From assembly GCA_009776905.1 (NCBI GenBank), contig WRMX01000030.1, positions 1-23,203 of the forward strand: a stretch of 23,203 nucleotides of DNA, read 5' to 3'. The stretch is from Oscillospiraceae bacterium. Its GTDB lineage: Bacteria; Bacillota; Clostridia; Oscillospirales; Oscillospiraceae. Below the pieces are notes generated by a model, which saw nothing but the letters and a program-made list of their open reading frames with translations, ran no database searches and was not told where the DNA came from. Position 1 is the stretch's first letter. Each line of letters opens with the position of its first letter. A program made the translations under genes and the position numbers. This document shows positions 21,535-23,203 of this stretch, one piece after another.

Positions 21535-22509
21535 ATGAGATCATTCAATCATATAAATGCAGTTTCGCTGCGCGAAGCATCCGAAGCGCTCAAACAAGGC
21601 GGCGCGCTTGCCATGGCAGGCGGCGGGGACTTGCTTGGAGCCCTTAAAGACGACATATTCCCCGAATACCCAAAGACGATCGTCAATATAAAGACCATCC
21701 CTGGGCTCGACGACATTAAGCTCGAGGATGGCATGATAAAAATCGGAGCCCTCGCGACGCTCGCGGACATCGCTCGGAATCCGATAATAGCGGCGGACGC
21801 GGCGGCGCTTTCCGAAGCTGCGGGAAAAGCGTCGTCGCCGACGCTCCGCGAAACGACCACGATCGGCGGGAATCTGTGCCAGATGCCGCGCTGCTGGTAT
21901 TATAGGAAGCTGAACAACAGATTCAATTGCGTCAGAAAAGGCGGAGAAAAGTGTTTCGCGCTTGCAGGGGACAACAGATACCATTCCATCTTCGGCGGCA
22001 TGGCGTTCAAGACGGCGCCTAACGTGAACAAAACGTGCATAGCGGTCAACCAAAGCGAGCTTGCGCCCGTGCTTGTCGTGATGGGGGCCAAGTTTGTGAC
22101 CACGGAGAGGGAAATAGAGGCCGACGCGTTTTTCAGCGTCGGCGTAATGAGCGCCACGGTGCTCGGCCCGGGCGAGATATTGACGGAGATAAAAATACCT
22201 GTCGGCGAATATTCGCGCAGATGCCGATATAAGCGCTTCGCGTTTCGGAAGAGCATAGACTTTCCCATAATCAACCTGGCGATCTCGGCGAACAGCGACG
22301 GCAACTATCGCATATACCTTGGGGGCGTGGCGCCTGTCCCATACAGGGCGGCGAACGCAGAGGCGCTGCTCAAAGGCTGCGAGATGTCCCCGGAGCTCGC
22401 AAAGGAAGCGGGGGATGCCGCCGCAGCGGGCGCCCGGCCTTTTGAGGCGAATGCGTATAAAGTGCAGCTTGTGAAGACGCTGGTGAAAAGAGAGCTCCTC
22501 GCAATGTGA
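21535..22509 (+). CDS. FAD-binding subunit of the Mo enzyme, with a Cys-rich loop
   Basis: ATG at 21535 is preceded by GAAGGGA at 12 bases; a TTG at 21523 is too close to that site. The 324-residue subunit has AGGGDLL (28-34) and TIGGNLCQ (109-116), the FAD-binding motifs of CoxM/HcrB-like subunits. Next comes a loop with C120, C132, C140 and NRYH (147-150). In 4-hydroxybenzoyl-CoA reductase the beta subunit has a similar loop with four Cys holding an extra 4Fe-4S cluster. Three of those Cys align here and the fourth position is Tyr-His, while C115 is additional. It accepts electrons from the 2Fe-2S subunit and passes them on. It ends the cluster; the gap from the Mo subunit is 94 bases with no terminator seen. 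Confidence 0.9.
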   Translation: MRSFNHINAVSLREASEALKQGGALAMAGGGDLLGALKDDIFPEYPKTIVNIKTIPGLDDIKLEDGMIKIGALATLADIARNPIIAADAAALSEAAGKASSPTLRETTTIGGNLCQMPRCWYYRKLNNRFNCVRKGGEKCFALAGDNRYHSIFGGMAFKTAPNVNKTCIAVNQSELAPVLVVMGAKFVTTEREIEADAFFSVGVMSATVLGPGEILTEIKIPVGEYSRRCRYKRFAFRKSIDFPIINLAISANSDGNYRIYLGGVAPVPYRAANAEALLKGCEMSPELAKEAGDAAAAGARPFEANAYKVQLVKTLVKRELLAM

Positions 22510-22570
22510 TAACCACCGCACCCGCCGCAGCGCCAAGCAATGACCACGCTAAGAACAGGCCAATAAGACG

Positions 22571-22762
22571 ATGGCGTTGAACGCGGCCCCATTCCGGAAT
22601 TTCGTACACGGAAAAGGCATTGTTTCGGTGAAAGATAGCGAGATTACGGTGACATACCCGAAACGCGCTCATTATCCTATTTTGAGGGCTGTTGACTGGC
22701 AGCGTTTGCCGTCAGATATACCGTGGCTCGATGACGCTAAACTAACGCTGGAGTTTAGCTGA
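22571..22762 (+). pseudogene. Short ORF resembling the C-terminal tail of a larger protein, possibly a transposase
   Basis: ATG at 22571 gives 63 residues ending in LPSDIPWLDDAKLTLEFS. The segment KDSEITVTYPKRAHYPIL followed by IPW-D--KL-LEF reminds me of the last strands of some DDE transposases, but this is from memory and weak. No ribosome site precedes it, and it lies at the boundary between the Mo-enzyme operon and the AT-rich right edge, where a mobile-element scar would be plausible. The 61 bases before it hold nothing recognisable. Confidence 0.35.
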
Positions 22763-22790
22763 TGACAGGCAGTTATTATATCGTATGACG

Positions 22791-22821
22791 GCTAAACGCT
22801 CTGCGAAAATCGGTGTTTAGC
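22791..22821. other. Stem-loop between convergent genes
   Basis: GCTAAAC (22792-22798) and GTTTAGC (22815-22821) pair around 16 bases. It sits where the + strand cluster and the minus-strand Panacea gene converge, but neither side has a proper T-run. Weak terminator candidate. Confidence 0.3.
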
Positions 22822-22834
22822 AAAATTCTACGCA

Positions 22835-23203
22835 TTACAACTGCTGGAACATATGCTGCGCATACTTATTCATATCATGCATTGATACCATTCCAAATCG
22901 ATTCTTAACATTAAAGAAGTAAGTCTCTATAGCTTCGATTGGTATAACACGTTCAGAATGTATATCCGATGCAAGATTTCCTCTTGTATCCAACCAAGGC
23001 GTTTCCTTATGTGTGAAGCCTTCTAATGTATCTCCGTCGTATCGACCAAAGCTTTCCAATACACAGTCAATAAATTCCTTGTCAATGTCTGTCAGGAACT
23101 CAGAAAAGACCTCATCAATCGAGTTGTCCCTGTATTTGTAGAAAACCTCCCGGTACACAGGACCGTGCACCCACGCTTCTGCAAGATCGATAAAGAGCGG
23201 AGA
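22835..23203 (-). CDS. Panacea/SocA-like (DUF4065) antitoxin-domain protein, 5' part outside the window
   Basis: The minus-strand frame is open to the window edge and reads SPLFIDLAEAW then VHGPVYREVFYKYRD and, later, ESFGRYDGDTLEGFTHKETPW. This AW-HGPV-R-VY-Y and THxExPW pattern is typical of the Panacea domain (DUF4065; SocA and GepA). 122 C-terminal residues are visible; full proteins are about 150-200. The domain neutralises many unrelated toxins, which are usually encoded next to it, so a toxin gene is expected upstream, beyond 23,203. The region is more AT-rich than the Mo-enzyme genes, consistent with a mobile toxin-antitoxin module. Confidence 0.8.
   Translation of the reverse strand, partial: SPLFIDLAEAWVHGPVYREVFYKYRDNSIDEVFSEFLTDIDKEFIDCVLESFGRYDGDTLEGFTHKETPWLDTRGNLASDIHSERVIPIEAIETYFFNVKNRFGMVSMHDMNKYAQHMFQQL

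Noticed and set aside
21465..21647. 60-codon frame between the Mo and FAD subunit genes
   Set aside because: It overlaps the start of the FAD subunit in another frame, and its sequence resembles nothing; the visible ribosome site belongs to the FAD subunit.

Overview
The window reads as a chromosomal segment of a moderately high-GC anaerobic Firmicute, probably a Clostridia relative. The reasons are strong AGGAGG-type ribosome binding sites, some TTG starts, clear TTGACA/TATAAT-type promoters, and oxygen-sensitive flavin, Fe-S and Mo enzymes. This placement is an inference. The two ends (about 1-900 and 22,790-23,203) are visibly AT-richer and look like accessory or transferred DNA.

Left part (1-4.2 kb): a partial gene end and a short membrane-anchored protein of unknown function; a small ORF ending in a strong hairpin; a minus-strand RecG/Schlafen-like ATP-binding regulator that lacks its usual N-terminal AlbA_2 domain; an unusual fusion of a cytidylate-kinase-like P-loop domain with a ParB-like domain; and a minus-strand iron-sulfur-flavoprotein-like flavodoxin.

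Middle part (4.2-9.5 kb): an Old Yellow Enzyme/enoate-reductase-type Fe-S flavoenzyme divergent from the flavodoxin, a DinB-like protein, aspartate kinase behind a structured leader, and a minus-strand YgjP-type metallopeptidase.

Right part (9.7-22.5 kb): a run of eleven co-directional genes starting at a good extended -10 promoter (9666-9694). It encodes an AprA-like flavoprotein and AprB-like ferredoxin pair, a membrane-anchored protein of the linalool dehydratase/isomerase (LDI) family, a 48-residue ORF, a His-rich membrane protein that looks like a gutted P1B-type ATPase, two paralogous SDR dehydrogenases, an ABC ATPase without a permease, and the three subunits of a xanthine-dehydrogenase-family molybdenum enzyme. 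The Mo subunit appears to have His where the family has its catalytic Glu. LDI, alcohol dehydrogenases, a Mo hydroxylase and flavin reductases together fit an undescribed anaerobic pathway for a hydrophobic allylic alcohol such as a terpenoid. The substrate cannot be read from the sequence. This cluster is the most interesting candidate system in the window.

A second theme is local tandem duplication. At least nine short tandem arrays with 9-53 bp units, mostly unrelated to each other, sit in intergenic gaps or inside coding regions. In two cases the array begins within the last codons of the preceding gene.

The right edge holds a fragment of uncertain origin and the 3' part of a Panacea/SocA-like (DUF4065) antitoxin gene that runs off the window.
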